A stretch of DNA of 64,000 nt from Streptomyces sp. NRRL F-2580 (lineage in GTDB: Bacteria > Actinomycetota > Actinomycetes > Streptomycetales > Streptomycetaceae): contig NZ_JOIR01000037.1 of the NCBI RefSeq assembly GCF_000720115.1, positions 62,001 to 126,000 of the forward strand. The letters run 5' to 3'. The position numbers and the translations under genes are program-made. Below the pieces are notes generated by a model that saw nothing but the letters and a program-made list of their open reading frames with translations, was not told where the DNA came from and made no database searches. Position 1 is the stretch's first letter, and each line of letters begins with the position of its first letter. This document shows, piece by piece, positions 50,972 through 61,044 of this stretch.

Positions 50972-52291
50972 TCACTCGTAGAGGAGGTACTCCCCGCGCG
51001 TCGCCGCGAACCGCGCCAGCCCCGCCGCCCAGTCGCCCACGACCTCCTCCACCCCGGCCCCCGCGTCCACCATCGTCCGCACCCGGTCCGAGCCGGTCAG
51101 CCGGTCGATCCAGTGGTCCGTCCGCCAGCCGAAGCCGCCCCACGCCCGCCGCGCGGTGACCAGCAGCCCGATCCCCGCCCGTACCGGGTCGAAGGCCTCC
51201 CGGTCGTGGACGATCAGCCGGACCCCGCCGCACACCTTCCCCACGTGCTTGGAGAAGGTCGGCGTGAAGTACGCCTCCCGGAACCACACCCCGGGCAGAT
51301 CCAGCGCGTTCGCCGCCTCCGCCCACCGCCGGTCGATCCCCTCCGCGCCCACCACCTCGAAGGGCGTGGTCGTCCCGCGCCCCTCGGAGAGGTTCGTCCC
51401 CTCGAACAGGCAGGTGCCGGCGTACGCGAGGGCCGTGTCCGGGGTCGGCATGTTCGGGCTCGGCGGCACCCAGGGCAGCCCGGTCTCCCCGAAGAACGAC
51501 TGCCGCCGCCATCCGGACATCGCCACCGTCCGCAGCCGCACCGGACGGTCGGCCAGGAACTCGCCGTTGAAGAGCAGGGCCAGTTCGGCCGCCGTCATCC
51601 CGTGCGCGAGCGCGATCGGCTCCCGGCCCACGAAGCTCGCGTACGACCGCTCCAGCACGGGCCCCGCCGCCCGGCGGCCGCCCACCGGATTCGGCCGGTC
51701 CAGCACCACCACCGCCTTGCCGGCGAGCGCGGCCGCGCGCATGCAGTCGTAGAGGGTCCAGATGTAGGTGTAGAAGCGCGCCCCGACGTCCTGGATGTCG
51801 AAGACGACGGTGTCGACCCCGGCCGCCGTGAACACGTCCGCGAGCCGTTGCCCGCTCTTGTCGTACGTGTCGTACACCGGCAGCCCGGTCGCCGGATCAC
51901 GGGAGGCCCCCTCGGAGCCGCCGGCCTGCGCCGTCCCGCGGAACCCGTGCTCGGGCCCGAACACCGCGACCAGGTCCACCCGTTCGTCCGCGTGCAGTAC
52001 GTCGACCAGGTGGCGGGCGTCGGCGGTGATCCCGGTGGGGTTGGTGACCACCCCGACCTTCTGCCCGGCCAGGAGGGCGTACCCGTCCGCGGCGAGCCGT
52101 TCGAAGCCGGTACGCACCCGGTCCGCCGCCCGGGGCGCGCGGACCGGGCCCGCCGGTGCCGCCCCGGCGGCGCCCGCCGTCCCCACGGCTCCCACGGCGC
52201 CCGCCGTTCCCACGGCTCCCACGGCGCCCGCCGTTCCCACGGATCCCAAGGCCCCCGCCAGTCCCAGCACCCCGCGTCGCGACAGCGTCAT
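50972..52291 (-). CDS. Exported DUF1343 family protein (NamZ-type exo-beta-N-acetylmuramidase)
   Basis: 439 aa. The N-terminus SRRGVLGLAGALG is a twin-arginine-type signal, followed by repeated GTAGAVGAV units (a 27-base DNA repeat near 52177-52255). The domain shows KVGVVTNPTGI, VAVFGPEHGFRGTAQAG, VFDIQDVGARFYTYIWTL, VLDRPNPVGG and EGTNLSEGRGTT, all typical of NamZ enzymes, which release MurNAc from peptidoglycan fragment ends. It should act outside the cell in wall recycling. It is divergent from the SDR gene; an operator-like site lies between. Confidence 0.9.
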   Translation of the reverse strand: MTLSRRGVLGLAGALGSVGTAGAVGAVGTAGAVGAVGTAGAAGAAPAGPVRAPRAADRVRTGFERLAADGYALLAGQKVGVVTNPTGITADARHLVDVLHADERVDLVAVFGPEHGFRGTAQAGGSEGASRDPATGLPVYDTYDKSGQRLADVFTAAGVDTVVFDIQDVGARFYTYIWTLYDCMRAAALAGKAVVVLDRPNPVGGRRAAGPVLERSYASFVGREPIALAHGMTAAELALLFNGEFLADRPVRLRTVAMSGWRRQSFFGETGLPWVPPSPNMPTPDTALAYAGTCLFEGTNLSEGRGTTTPFEVVGAEGIDRRWAEAANALDLPGVWFREAYFTPTFSKHVGKVCGGVRLIVHDREAFDPVRAGIGLLVTARRAWGGFGWRTDHWIDRLTGSDRVRTMVDAGAGVEEVVGDWAAGLARFAATRGEYLLYE

Positions 52292-52328
52292 CCGGCCACG
52301 CTACGAGTCCGGCCCCTTCCACCCGCAC

Positions 52329-52346
52329 ATACCGACTGGTTAGTCT
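52329..52346. promoter_or_regulatory. TetR operator-like site before the SDR/acyl-CoA ligase genes
   Basis: ATACCGACTGGTTAGTCT carries the 12-base core shared with 37320-37331 and 59509-59520. The core ends 60 bases before the SDR GTG. Confidence 0.65.
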
Positions 52347-52399
52347 GTCGCCATCCGGCATTGGACATCCGGCCTCCGGCCGCACGAAAGGTGATCCCC

Positions 52400-53164
52400 G
52401 TGAACGCGTACCAGGACCAGCGAGTCGTCGTCACCGGCGCGGGCGGCGGCATCGGCGCCGCCCTCGCCCACCGCTTCGCGGCCGAGGGCGCCACGGTGGT
52501 GGTCAACGACCTCGACCCGGCCAAGGCCGCCGCGGTGGCGGGCGCGATCGGAGCCCGGGCGATCGCCGTGCCGGGCGACGCCTCGGCGATCGTGGCCGAG
52601 GCCCGCGAGGCCCTCGGCGGGACGGTCGACGTCTACTGCGCCAACGCCGGGCTCGCCTCGGGCGGCGACGCCTTCGCCGACGAGGCCGTCTGGGAAGCGG
52701 CCTGGGACACCAACGTCATGGCCCACGTACGCGCCGCCAGACTGCTGCTGCCGGACTGGCTGGAGCGGGGCACCGGCCGCTTCGTGTCCACCGTCTCCGC
52801 CGCGGGACTGCTGACCATGATCGGAGCGGCCCCGTACAGTGTCACCAAGCACGGCGCGCTCGCCTTCGCCGAATGGCTCTCGCTGACCTACCGCCACCGC
52901 GGTGTCCAGGTCCACGCGATCTGCCCGCAAGGGGTGCGCACCGACATGCTGACCGCCGCGGGCTCGGCGGGCGAACTCGTCCTGGCGCCGACCGCGATCG
53001 AGCCGGATGCGGTCGCGGACGCACTGTTCGACGGCATGGAGAAGGGCCGGTTCTTGATCCTCCCGCACCCCGAGGTCGCCGACTTCTACGCAGCCCGCGC
53101 CACCGAGCCGGACCGCTGGCTGAGCGGCATGAACCACGTCCAGCAGAAATGGGAGACCCGGTGA
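52400..53164 (+). CDS. Short-chain dehydrogenase/reductase
   Basis: 254 aa from GTG 52400, with AAAGGTGAT upstream. The Rossmann motif is VTGAGGGIGAALAHRF, NAG appears as YCANAGLASGG, and the catalytic Ser-Tyr-Lys set is STVSAAGLLTMIGAAPYSVTKH. Asp in VVVNDLDPAKA favours NAD(H). It oxidises or reduces a hydroxy/keto group, probably of an acyl-CoA, because the acyl-CoA ligase follows with a GTGA overlap. Operator upstream suggests TetR control. Confidence 0.92.
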   Translation: MNAYQDQRVVVTGAGGGIGAALAHRFAAEGATVVVNDLDPAKAAAVAGAIGARAIAVPGDASAIVAEAREALGGTVDVYCANAGLASGGDAFADEAVWEAAWDTNVMAHVRAARLLLPDWLERGTGRFVSTVSAAGLLTMIGAAPYSVTKHGALAFAEWLSLTYRHRGVQVHAICPQGVRTDMLTAAGSAGELVLAPTAIEPDAVADALFDGMEKGRFLILPHPEVADFYAARATEPDRWLSGMNHVQQKWETR

Positions 53165-54933
53165 CCTCCTCCTACGCCGCCCGGCCCTGGCTCGGGCTGC
53201 TCGCACCGGCCCAGCGGGAGCCCGTCGCGCCGCCGCCCACCGTGCTGCACGCCTTCCGCGAGGCCGCCGCCCGGGCCCCGGAGCGCACCGCGCTCGCCTA
53301 CTTCGACGGCCGGATCGGCTACGCCGAGGCCGACGCGCTCTCCGACTCCGTCGCCGGTCACCTCGCGGCGCGCGGCGTGCGCCGCGGGGACCGGGTCGCG
53401 GTCATGCTGCAGAACACCCCGCACTTCGTGCTGGCCGTCCTCGCCGCCTGGAAGGCCGGGGCCGTCGTCGTCCCGCTCAACCCGATGTACAAGTCCGGCG
53501 AGGTCCGGCACGTCCTGCGCGACGCGGGGGCCGCCGCGCTGGTCTGCGACGGCCGCGCGTGGACCGCGTACCTGGACGAGGCCGTGCGGGACACCGCCGT
53601 ACGGACCGTCCTGACCGCCTCGGACCTGGACTTCCAGACGCGCAACGACCCCCGCGTCTTCGACCCGCGCGTCTTCGCCCCGCGCATTTTCGGCCCGCGG
53701 CCCGAACCGGACGCGTCCGGCCCGCCGGCCCTGCCCGGCCTGCCGGGCCAGCGCGGACCGGCCGCACCGGACGGGCCCGCCCCCGTACCCGCGTCCCCGC
53801 CCGGAGCGCACACCGCCGACCTCCTCACCGTGGCCCGCGGCGGGCGCCCCGCACCGGACGACCCGCGGCTCACCGCTGCCGACACCGCCCTCATCAGCTA
53901 CACCTCCGGCACCAGCGGCACCCCCAAGGGCGCCATGAACCCGCACGGCGCGCTCACGTACAACGCCGTACGGCAGGTGACCTCCCACCCCCTCCCCGAG
54001 GGGGCCGTCTACTTCGCCCTCGCGCCCCTCTTCCACATCACCGGCATGGTCTGCGAGCTCGCCGCCTGCTTCGCCAACGCCGGCACCCTGGTCCTCGCCC
54101 ACCGCTTCGAGGCGGGAACCGTCCTCGACGCCTTCCTCGAACACCGCCCCGCCTACACCGTCGGCCCGGCCACCGCCTTCATGGCCCTCGCCGCCCACCC
54201 CGCCGTCACCCCCGACCACTTCGCCTCGTTCCAGGTGATCTCCTCCGGCGGCGCCCCGCTTCCGCCCGCCCTCGTCGAACGCCTGCGCACCGCCTTCGGC
54301 TTCTACCTCCGCAACGGCTACGGCCTGACCGAGTGCACCGCCCCCTGCGCCAGCGTGCCCGTCCACCTCGAAGCCCCCGTCGACCCGGCCTCCGGCACCC
54401 TCTCCGTGGGCCTGCCCGGCGCCGACACCGTCGTCCGCATCCTCGACGAGCAGGGCGCCGAGGTCCCCTTCGGCGAGACCGGCGAGATAGCCGTCCGCGG
54501 CCCCCAGGTCGTGCCCGGCTACTGGGGGCTGCCCGCGGAATCCGCGCAGGTCTTCCCCAGCGGTGAACTGCGCACCGGGGACGTCGGTTTCATGGACCCC
54601 GACGGCTGGCTCTACGTCGTCGACCGCAAGAAGGACATGATCAACGCCTCCGGCTTCAAGGTCTGGCCGCGGGAGGTCGAGGACGTGCTCTACACCCACC
54701 CCGCCGTCCGCGAGGCCGCCGTGGTCGGCGTCCCCGACCCGTACCGCGGGGAGAGCGTCAAGGCCTACGTGAGCCTGCGTCCCGGGACCTCGGCCGAGCC
54801 GGCGGAACTGTCCGCCTACTGCGCCGCGCGCATCGCCGCGTACAAATACCCGCGCCAGGTGGAGATCCTGCCTGTCCTTCCGAAGACGACCAGTGGCAAG
54901 ATCCTGCGACGGGAACTGCGCGATCGCGGCTGA
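53161..54933 (+). CDS. AMP-binding acyl-CoA ligase (FadD-like)
   Basis: 590 aa from GTG 53161, coupled to the SDR stop. The adenylate loop is SYTSGTSGTPKGAMNPHG, the second motif NGYGLTECTAP, the hinge DRKKDMINASGFKVWPREVEDV, and the C-terminal catalytic lysine is in PKTTSGKILRREL. An unusual Pro/Arg/Gly-rich insert (about residues 160-220, with RVFDPRVFAPRIFGPR) breaks the N-terminal domain. The enzyme activates a carboxylic acid with ATP and CoA, feeding the acyl-CoA dehydrogenases nearby. Confidence 0.93.
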   Translation: MTSSYAARPWLGLLAPAQREPVAPPPTVLHAFREAAARAPERTALAYFDGRIGYAEADALSDSVAGHLAARGVRRGDRVAVMLQNTPHFVLAVLAAWKAGAVVVPLNPMYKSGEVRHVLRDAGAAALVCDGRAWTAYLDEAVRDTAVRTVLTASDLDFQTRNDPRVFDPRVFAPRIFGPRPEPDASGPPALPGLPGQRGPAAPDGPAPVPASPPGAHTADLLTVARGGRPAPDDPRLTAADTALISYTSGTSGTPKGAMNPHGALTYNAVRQVTSHPLPEGAVYFALAPLFHITGMVCELAACFANAGTLVLAHRFEAGTVLDAFLEHRPAYTVGPATAFMALAAHPAVTPDHFASFQVISSGGAPLPPALVERLRTAFGFYLRNGYGLTECTAPCASVPVHLEAPVDPASGTLSVGLPGADTVVRILDEQGAEVPFGETGEIAVRGPQVVPGYWGLPAESAQVFPSGELRTGDVGFMDPDGWLYVVDRKKDMINASGFKVWPREVEDVLYTHPAVREAAVVGVPDPYRGESVKAYVSLRPGTSAEPAELSAYCAARIAAYKYPRQVEILPVLPKTTSGKILRRELRDRG

Positions 54934-55001
54934 AAACAGTCGGACGGTCGTACAGCTGGTCGCAGTGACCAGGCAGGAATCAGGAAGGGAAGGTCAGCGC
55001 C

Positions 55002-55607
55002 ATGGCGGCCAGGACCACCGAACCCGCAGGCACGCACGAAGCCCCGGTACCGCAGCGGCTGCTGGCCGTCGCCACCCGGCTCTTCGCCGAGCGCGGCTAC
55101 GACCGCACCTCCGTCCAGGAGATCGTCGAGGCGGCCGGGGTCACCAAGGGCGCGCTCTACCACTACTTCGGGTCCAAGGACGACCTGCTGCACGAGGTGT
55201 ACGCGCGGATGCTGCGCCTGCAGCAGCAGCGGCTCGACGCGGTGGCCGACTCCGACGCGCCCGTCGAGGAGCGGCTGCGGGCGGCCGCGGCCGACGTGGT
55301 CGTCACGACCATCGAGAACCTCGACGACGCGATGATCTTCTTCCGGTCGATGCACCAGCTCAGCCCGGAGAAGTTCAAGCAGGTGCGGGCGGAGCGCCGG
55401 CGCTACCACGAGCGCTTCCGCGCGCTGGTCGAGGAGGGCCAGCGCACGGGGGTGTTCTCCGACGCCACCCCCGCCGACCTGGTCGTCGACTACCACTTCG
55501 GCTCCGTGCACCACCTGTCCACCTGGTACCGGGCGGACGGCCCGCTCACCCCGCAGCAGGTCGCCGATCACCTCGCCGACCTGCTGCTGCGCGCGCTGCG
55601 CCCCTGA
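55002..55607 (+). CDS. TetR family regulator of the acyl-CoA cluster
   Basis: 201 aa with AAGGGAAGG upstream. Helix-turn-helix PQRLLAVATRLFAERGYDRT, then SVQEIVEAAGVTKGALYHYFGSKDDLLHEV. The C-terminal domain has FFRSMHQLSPEKFKQVRAERRRYH, common to TetR proteins that regulate fatty acid and CoA ester catabolism. Lying directly after the ligase gene, it is the best candidate to bind the ATACCGAC(C/T)GGT sites at 37320, 52329 and 59509. Confidence 0.88.
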   Translation: MAARTTEPAGTHEAPVPQRLLAVATRLFAERGYDRTSVQEIVEAAGVTKGALYHYFGSKDDLLHEVYARMLRLQQQRLDAVADSDAPVEERLRAAAADVVVTTIENLDDAMIFFRSMHQLSPEKFKQVRAERRRYHERFRALVEEGQRTGVFSDATPADLVVDYHFGSVHHLSTWYRADGPLTPQQVADHLADLLLRALRP

Positions 55608-55611
55608 CGGG

Positions 55612-56718
55612 TCACCGCTCCAGCGCGGGGTAGTCGGTGTAACCCTCCGCCCCCTGTACGTACATCAGGGACTCGGGGCGGAGCTCGTTGAGCGGCGCGC
55701 CCGTGCGCAGCCGCTCCACGAAGTCGGGGTTGGCGAGGAAGCCCCGGCCCAGGGCGACCAGGTCGGCGCCCGCGGCCAGCAGCAGCTCGCCGCGCAGCCG
55801 GCCGCCGTCGGCGGCGACCTCCTCGTGGGTGAGCGCGGGATTGGCGATCAGCGTGCCGGGCCAATCCCGGCGGATCCCGGTGAAGGCGGCCTGGTCCGGG
55901 GCGGCGTGGACCTGGTGCAGATAGGCCGGTCCGACGTCCGCCAGGGCCTTGACCAGCGCCGGGTAGATCTCCTCGGTGTCGCCCTCGTCGACGCCGTTGA
56001 CGTTCACTCCGGGCGAGATCCGTACGCCGACCCGCTCGGGGCCGATCGCCTCGGCGACGGCCCGCACCACCTCGACGGTGAACCGGATCCGCCCCTCCAC
56101 GGACCCGCCCCACTCGTCGGTGCGCAGGTTGGTGTTCCGCGCGAGGAACTGGTGGAGCAGGTGGCCGTTGGCGGAGTGCACCTCCACGCCGGCGAAGCCC
56201 GCCTCGACGGCGTTGCGGGCGGCGTCCGCGAAGTCGGCGATGGTCGACCGGATGTCCTCGGCCGTCATCTCCCGGGGCGCGACGGCCTCCCGCAGCCCGC
56301 CGGGCGTGTGCAGCGGTTCGGGGAACCGCACCGCGGACGGGGCGAGCGGGACGTGCCCGCTGGTGTCGGGGTGGCCGACCCGGCCGCCGTGCTGGAGCTG
56401 GAGGAACATCCGCCCGCCGGCCGCGCGCACGGCCTCGGTGACCCGGCGCCATCCGGCGATCTGCGCCGGTCCGTGGATGCCGGGGATGTGCGGATAGGTC
56501 TGGCCGACGGCGTTCGGGGTGGTGCCCTCGGCGATGATCAGACCGGCCGAGGCGCGCTGGGCGTAGTACGTGGCCATGAGCTCCCCGGGGACCCCGTCGG
56601 CCCCGGCGCGGTTGCGCGTCAGCGGGGCCATCACCAGGCGGCTGGGCAGCTCCAGGCCGCCGAGGCGGGCCGGTTCGAAGAGGCGGGATGCGGTGGGAGC
56701 CTGCTGCGTCTGCGTCAT
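55612..56718 (-). CDS. Old yellow enzyme-type alkene reductase (NemA-like)
   Basis: 368 aa, full length for the family. FMN-binding TIM barrel with LVMAPLTRNRAGADGVPGEL at the N-terminus, LQLQHGGRVGHPD, and the proton-relay/substrate motif VEVHSANGHLLHQFLARNTN (His-Asn pair). GVRISPG and LVALGRGFLANPDFVERL bind the flavin phosphate. It reduces activated C=C bonds or nitro groups with NADPH. Divergent from a MerR gene, and a perfect inverted repeat lies between, so MerR control is probable. Confidence 0.94.
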   Translation of the reverse strand: MTQTQQAPTASRLFEPARLGGLELPSRLVMAPLTRNRAGADGVPGELMATYYAQRASAGLIIAEGTTPNAVGQTYPHIPGIHGPAQIAGWRRVTEAVRAAGGRMFLQLQHGGRVGHPDTSGHVPLAPSAVRFPEPLHTPGGLREAVAPREMTAEDIRSTIADFADAARNAVEAGFAGVEVHSANGHLLHQFLARNTNLRTDEWGGSVEGRIRFTVEVVRAVAEAIGPERVGVRISPGVNVNGVDEGDTEEIYPALVKALADVGPAYLHQVHAAPDQAAFTGIRRDWPGTLIANPALTHEEVAADGGRLRGELLLAAGADLVALGRGFLANPDFVERLRTGAPLNELRPESLMYVQGAEGYTDYPALER

Positions 56719-56734
56719 GCCGGTACCGTAAAAC

Positions 56735-56750
56735 CTGACATTGATGTCAG
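56735..56750. promoter_or_regulatory. Perfect inverted repeat CTGACAT-TG-ATGTCAG, MerR operator candidate
   Basis: Seven-base arms with a 2-base spacer lie midway between the divergent reductase (start 56718) and MerR (start 56772) genes. The short-spaced dyad is the usual form of MerR-family sites. Confidence 0.7.
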
Positions 56751-56771
56751 ATTCAAGACCTGGGGTGGGCC

Positions 56772-57140
56772 ATGCGGATCGGGGAACTGTCGGCGCGCAC
56801 CGGCGTCGGCGAGCGTTCGCTGCGCTACTACGAGACCCAGGGCCTGCTCGTGTCCGACCGGACGCCCGGCGGCCACCGGGACTTCTCCGAGCGGGCCGTG
56901 GACCGGGTCATCCGCATCCAGGAGCTCTACGCGGCCGGCCTGAACAGCGCGAAGATCGCGCGGATCCTGCCGTGCATGCGGGACGAGGACGGCGGCCCGT
57001 CCGTACGTGCCACCCCGCAGCTGGTGGCCGAACTGTCCGCCGAGCGGGAGCGGATCGACCGGCTGATCGGCGGCCTCCTCCGCTCCCGCGAGGTCCTGGA
57101 CGAGGTCATCGAAGCGGCGGCGGGCCGCGTCACCGCCTGA
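56772..57140 (+). CDS. MerR family regulator
   Basis: 122 aa. The N-terminal helix-turn-helix is MRIGELSARTGVGERSLRYYE with TPGGHRDFSERAVDRVIRI; a coiled coil follows (LVAELSAERERIDRLIGGLL). Only one Cys (LPCMRD) is present, so it is not a SoxR or metal-type sensor with a clustered cysteine site. Divergent from the alkene reductase with a dyad between them, it likely activates or represses that gene in response to an electrophile or substrate. Confidence 0.88.
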   Translation: MRIGELSARTGVGERSLRYYETQGLLVSDRTPGGHRDFSERAVDRVIRIQELYAAGLNSAKIARILPCMRDEDGGPSVRATPQLVAELSAERERIDRLIGGLLRSREVLDEVIEAAAGRVTA

Positions 57141-57192
57141 CCCCCGGCCCGGCCGGCCGGGGGTCAGGCGGAAGGACGGCCCGCCGGGGTCT

Positions 57193-58407
<1,215 letters not shown>

Positions 58408-58418
58408 GGGTGCGTGCC

Positions 58419-59459
58419 TCAGCCTTCCTGGAGTTCCTGCAGGGTGGTCAGTCCGTGCTCGATGAAGACCGGCACCAGTTCGCCGATCTGGTCGAAGCCC
58501 GCACCGACGGTCTGCCCGAGCGTGTAGCGGTAGTGGATGCCCTCGAGGATCACCGCGAGCTTGAACCAGGCGAAGGCCGTGTACCAGGCGATGCCCCCGG
58601 TGTCCCGGCCGGAGCGGGCGGCGTACCGCTCGACCAGCTCGGCGGGCGCCGGATGGCCGGGCGCGCCGCTCGTCGTACTGACCGGAGAGGCGGTCAGGCC
58701 CAGGTCCGAGCTGTACATCACGAGCAGCCCGAGGTCGGTCAGCGGATCCCCGAGCGTGGACATCTCCCAGTCCAGCACCGCCCGGATCGTGTCGTCCGGG
58801 CCGCCGATCAGGACGTTGTCGAGCCGGAAGTCCCCGTGCACGACCGTCGGGGCGGGGGAGACGGGCAGGGTGCGGCCGAGCGTGCCGTGCAGCTCGTCGA
58901 TCCCGGCGAGCTCGCGCCCCCGGGAGGCCGCGAGCTGCTTGCCCCAGCGGCGCAGCTGCCGGTCGAGGAACCCCTCGGGCCGGCCGAAGTCGCCCAGGCC
59001 CACCGCCTCCGGATCCACCGCGTGCAGGTCGACCAGGGTGTCCACCAGGCCCAGCACCGCCCGCCGGGTGCGCTCCGGGCCGAGCGCGGCGAGCTCGCCG
59101 GCCGTCCGGTAGGGCACCCCGTCCACGTACTCCATGACGTAGAACGGCGCCCCGAGCACGGCCTCGTCCTCGCACAGCAGCACCGGCTCGGGCACCGGCA
59201 CGGCCGTGCCGTGCAGCGCCTCGATGACCCGGTGCTCGCGCCGCATGTCGTGCGCGGTGGCCAGTACGTGGCCCAGCGGCGGCCGGCGCACCACCCAGCG
59301 GGCGGTCCCGTCGGTGACCTCGTACGTGAGGTTCGACCGGCCGCCTTCGATCAGCCGGCCACGCAGGGGCCCGGCGACGAGGCCCGGCCGCACGCGGTCG
59401 AGATGACCGCGCAGCCGCTCCAGATCCAGGCCGCGCGGGTCGGCCGGGGCTGAGGTCAT
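58419..59459 (-). CDS. Phosphotransferase of the APH/choline kinase fold paired with acyl-CoA dehydrogenase
   Basis: 346 aa from ATG 59459. N-lobe loop RLIEGGRSNLTYEV, catalytic HGDFRLDNVLI (Asp and Asn), metal-binding LDWEMSTLGDPLTDLGLL. This is the type found at the N-terminus of ACAD10/11 and commonly next to acyl-CoA dehydrogenases in actinobacteria, not an antibiotic resistance kinase. It likely phosphorylates a hydroxyacyl-CoA. An operator-like site lies 44 bases upstream, and the dehydrogenase gene follows after 11 bases. Confidence 0.92.
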   Translation of the reverse strand: MTSAPADPRGLDLERLRGHLDRVRPGLVAGPLRGRLIEGGRSNLTYEVTDGTARWVVRRPPLGHVLATAHDMRREHRVIEALHGTAVPVPEPVLLCEDEAVLGAPFYVMEYVDGVPYRTAGELAALGPERTRRAVLGLVDTLVDLHAVDPEAVGLGDFGRPEGFLDRQLRRWGKQLAASRGRELAGIDELHGTLGRTLPVSPAPTVVHGDFRLDNVLIGGPDDTIRAVLDWEMSTLGDPLTDLGLLVMYSSDLGLTASPVSTTSGAPGHPAPAELVERYAARSGRDTGGIAWYTAFAWFKLAVILEGIHYRYTLGQTVGAGFDQIGELVPVFIEHGLTTLQELQEG

Positions 59460-59502
59460 GAGTGCGCACCTCCGTGCGGAGTGAGAACAGCGGAATGCCA
59501 TC

Positions 59503-59520
59503 ATGCCGACCAGTCGGTAT
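59503..59520. promoter_or_regulatory. TetR operator-like palindrome upstream of the phosphotransferase gene
   Basis: ATGCCGACCAGTCGGTAT is a near-perfect inverted repeat (minus strand ATACCGACTGGTCGGCAT). It shares ATACCGACTGGT exactly with 52329-52340, and all but one base with 37320-37331. Confidence 0.7.
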
Positions 59521-59570
59521 GCCGTCCAGAGCGCGGGGCGAAAGAAGACCTTTCACCCGGCGATGTCACC

Positions 59571-60482
59571 TCACGCGTGACACAGGATCGGCGTTCCGCC
59601 GTTCATCACCGTCATGTCCCTCAGGACCGCCAGTATGTCCAGCGGCACGCCCTCCGGCTCTCCGGCCAGTTCCGCGTACGCCCGGTGCACGTTCGCCACC
59701 AGCCGCTCGCTCTCCCGCCACGCGCCGAACTCCCCCAGATCGGCCTGCTGGGCCACCTCCAGCGGGGACAGCCCCTTCGCCCGCCCCTCCCGGGCGAGCT
59801 CGGCCACGTACCGCAGGTAGCGCTCGGTGGCCTCGTAGGCCGAGGCGTCGGTCAGCGGCCCGTGGCCCGGTACGACCGTCTCCGCGTCCAGTGAGCGCAG
59901 CAGCTCCAGCGCCCGCAGGGAGCCGGCGAGGGAGCCCATCGCCAGGAACGGGGTCCCCTCGGCGAAGACCAGGTCCCCGGTGAAGACCACCCGCTGCCGG
60001 GGCAGCCACACGACCGAGTCCCCGGTGGTGTGCGCGACGCCCGGGTGGATGACCTGCACCTCCGTGCCGCCCACGTGCACGGTCGCCCGGTCGCTGTACG
60101 TGAGATCGGGCGCGGTGATGTCGATCGCGCCGAAGTCGGTGGCGGGCCAGATCAGCTCCAGCTGGTGCCCGGCGGCGAGCTGCTCGGCGCGCGCGCTGTC
60201 GTGCCCGAGGATCAGCGCCTCGGGGGTGAAGACGCCGTTGCCGTAGGTGTGGTCTCCGTGGTGGTGGGTGTTCACCACGGTGCGGGGGAGCGGCACCCCG
60301 GCCGCCAGGACCGCGTCGCGCAGCGCCAGGGCCCGCCGCTCGGTGGCGGCGGTGTCCACGAGCAGGGTCCGGCCGCCGTCGCTCACGAAGCCGGCGTTGT
60401 TCAGGCACCAGCCGCCGTCCGGCTGGACGTAGGCGTACACCCCCGGCGCGGGCTGGACGAGGTACGGCTCTTCGACGGGCAT
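59571..60482 (-). CDS. Metallo-beta-lactamase fold hydrolase
   Basis: 303 aa from ATG 60482, with GGGGAGAG upstream. Zinc ligands H73xH75xD77H78 in NTHHHGDHTYGN, then the distal ligands in HPGVAHTTGDSV, VFTGDLVF and VPGHGPLTD. No signal peptide. It is the QuinoproteinRelayMBL/SoxH-like general form; could be a glyoxalase-type or lactonase-type hydrolase. Neighbours give no substrate. Confidence 0.9.
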   Translation of the reverse strand: MPVEEPYLVQPAPGVYAYVQPDGGWCLNNAGFVSDGGRTLLVDTAATERRALALRDAVLAAGVPLPRTVVNTHHHGDHTYGNGVFTPEALILGHDSARAEQLAAGHQLELIWPATDFGAIDITAPDLTYSDRATVHVGGTEVQVIHPGVAHTTGDSVVWLPRQRVVFTGDLVFAEGTPFLAMGSLAGSLRALELLRSLDAETVVPGHGPLTDASAYEATERYLRYVAELAREGRAKGLSPLEVAQQADLGEFGAWRESERLVANVHRAYAELAGEPEGVPLDILAVLRDMTVMNGGTPILCHA

Positions 60483-60570
60483 CTGGGCTCTCCCCGGGTC
60501 GCTTTGACGGGCGGTCAGCATCCTGCCAGCCGTCGTCGCGCCGGGGGAGAGCGGGTCTGCGGCGCCGCTC

Positions 60571-60622
60571 GGGGCGCCGGTCAGGGGCGCCGGTCAGGGG
60601 CGCCGGTCAGGGGCGCCGGTCA
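60571..60622. repeat. Four perfect 13-bp tandem repeats at the end of the His-rich gene
   Basis: GGGGCGCCGGTCA occurs four times in a row; the last unit supplies the stop codon of the His-rich gene (60620-60622). The array lies between two minus-strand genes and each unit contains the palindrome GGCGCC. Confidence 0.85.
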
Positions 60623-60916
60623 GTGGTCGTCGTAGTGCCCGTCGTGCGCGGCGTGCCGGTGCCCGTCGTGCACGTAGTCGACGTGGTCGCCGTGCTGGAC
60701 CGCCTCGTGCCCGCAGTCCGAGCCGTGCGCGTGGTCGTGGCCCTCGTGGGCGGTGTGCCCGGTGGGCTCGCACTCGTCCCAGTGCCCCGAGTGCTCCCGG
60801 TGCAGATGGCCGTCGTGCGCGTAGTCGACGTGGTCGCCGTGCCGAACCGCCTGGTGCCCGCAGTCCGCGCCGTGCGTGTGCTGGTGCGTGGGGTGTTCGT
60901 GGTGCAGGGTCGTCAT
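60620..60916 (-). CDS. Histidine-rich, probably metal-binding small protein
   Basis: 98 aa, 28 of them His. The module G-(A/S)-DCGH-x-AV-x-HGDHVDY-x-HDGH occurs twice (about residues 16-37 and 65-85), each with one Cys; a third Cys lies in WDECEPTGH. No signal peptide or membrane helix. Such composition suggests cytosolic binding or storage of Zn, Ni or Cu. No Zur- or Nur-type box was seen upstream. Weak ribosome binding site before the ATG. The duplicated module suggests internal gene duplication. Confidence 0.75.
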   Translation of the reverse strand: MTTLHHEHPTHQHTHGADCGHQAVRHGDHVDYAHDGHLHREHSGHWDECEPTGHTAHEGHDHAHGSDCGHEAVQHGDHVDYVHDGHRHAAHDGHYDDH

Positions 60917-61044
60917 GCGGCCGAGATTAGTGCGGATCGCCGGGTATCGCCCGTTCTGTCCGGGCGACGCGCAAAACCGCGATCATCGGACCGGAGCGGC
61001 CGGGAGGCGGGGACGTGAGCCGCGGCCGCGGCCGGGGCCGGGGT

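Noticed and set aside
58419..59459. Aminoglycoside phosphotransferase (resistance)
   Set aside because: Motifs and pairing with an acyl-CoA dehydrogenase match the ACAD10/11-associated kinase, not an antibiotic-modifying enzyme.
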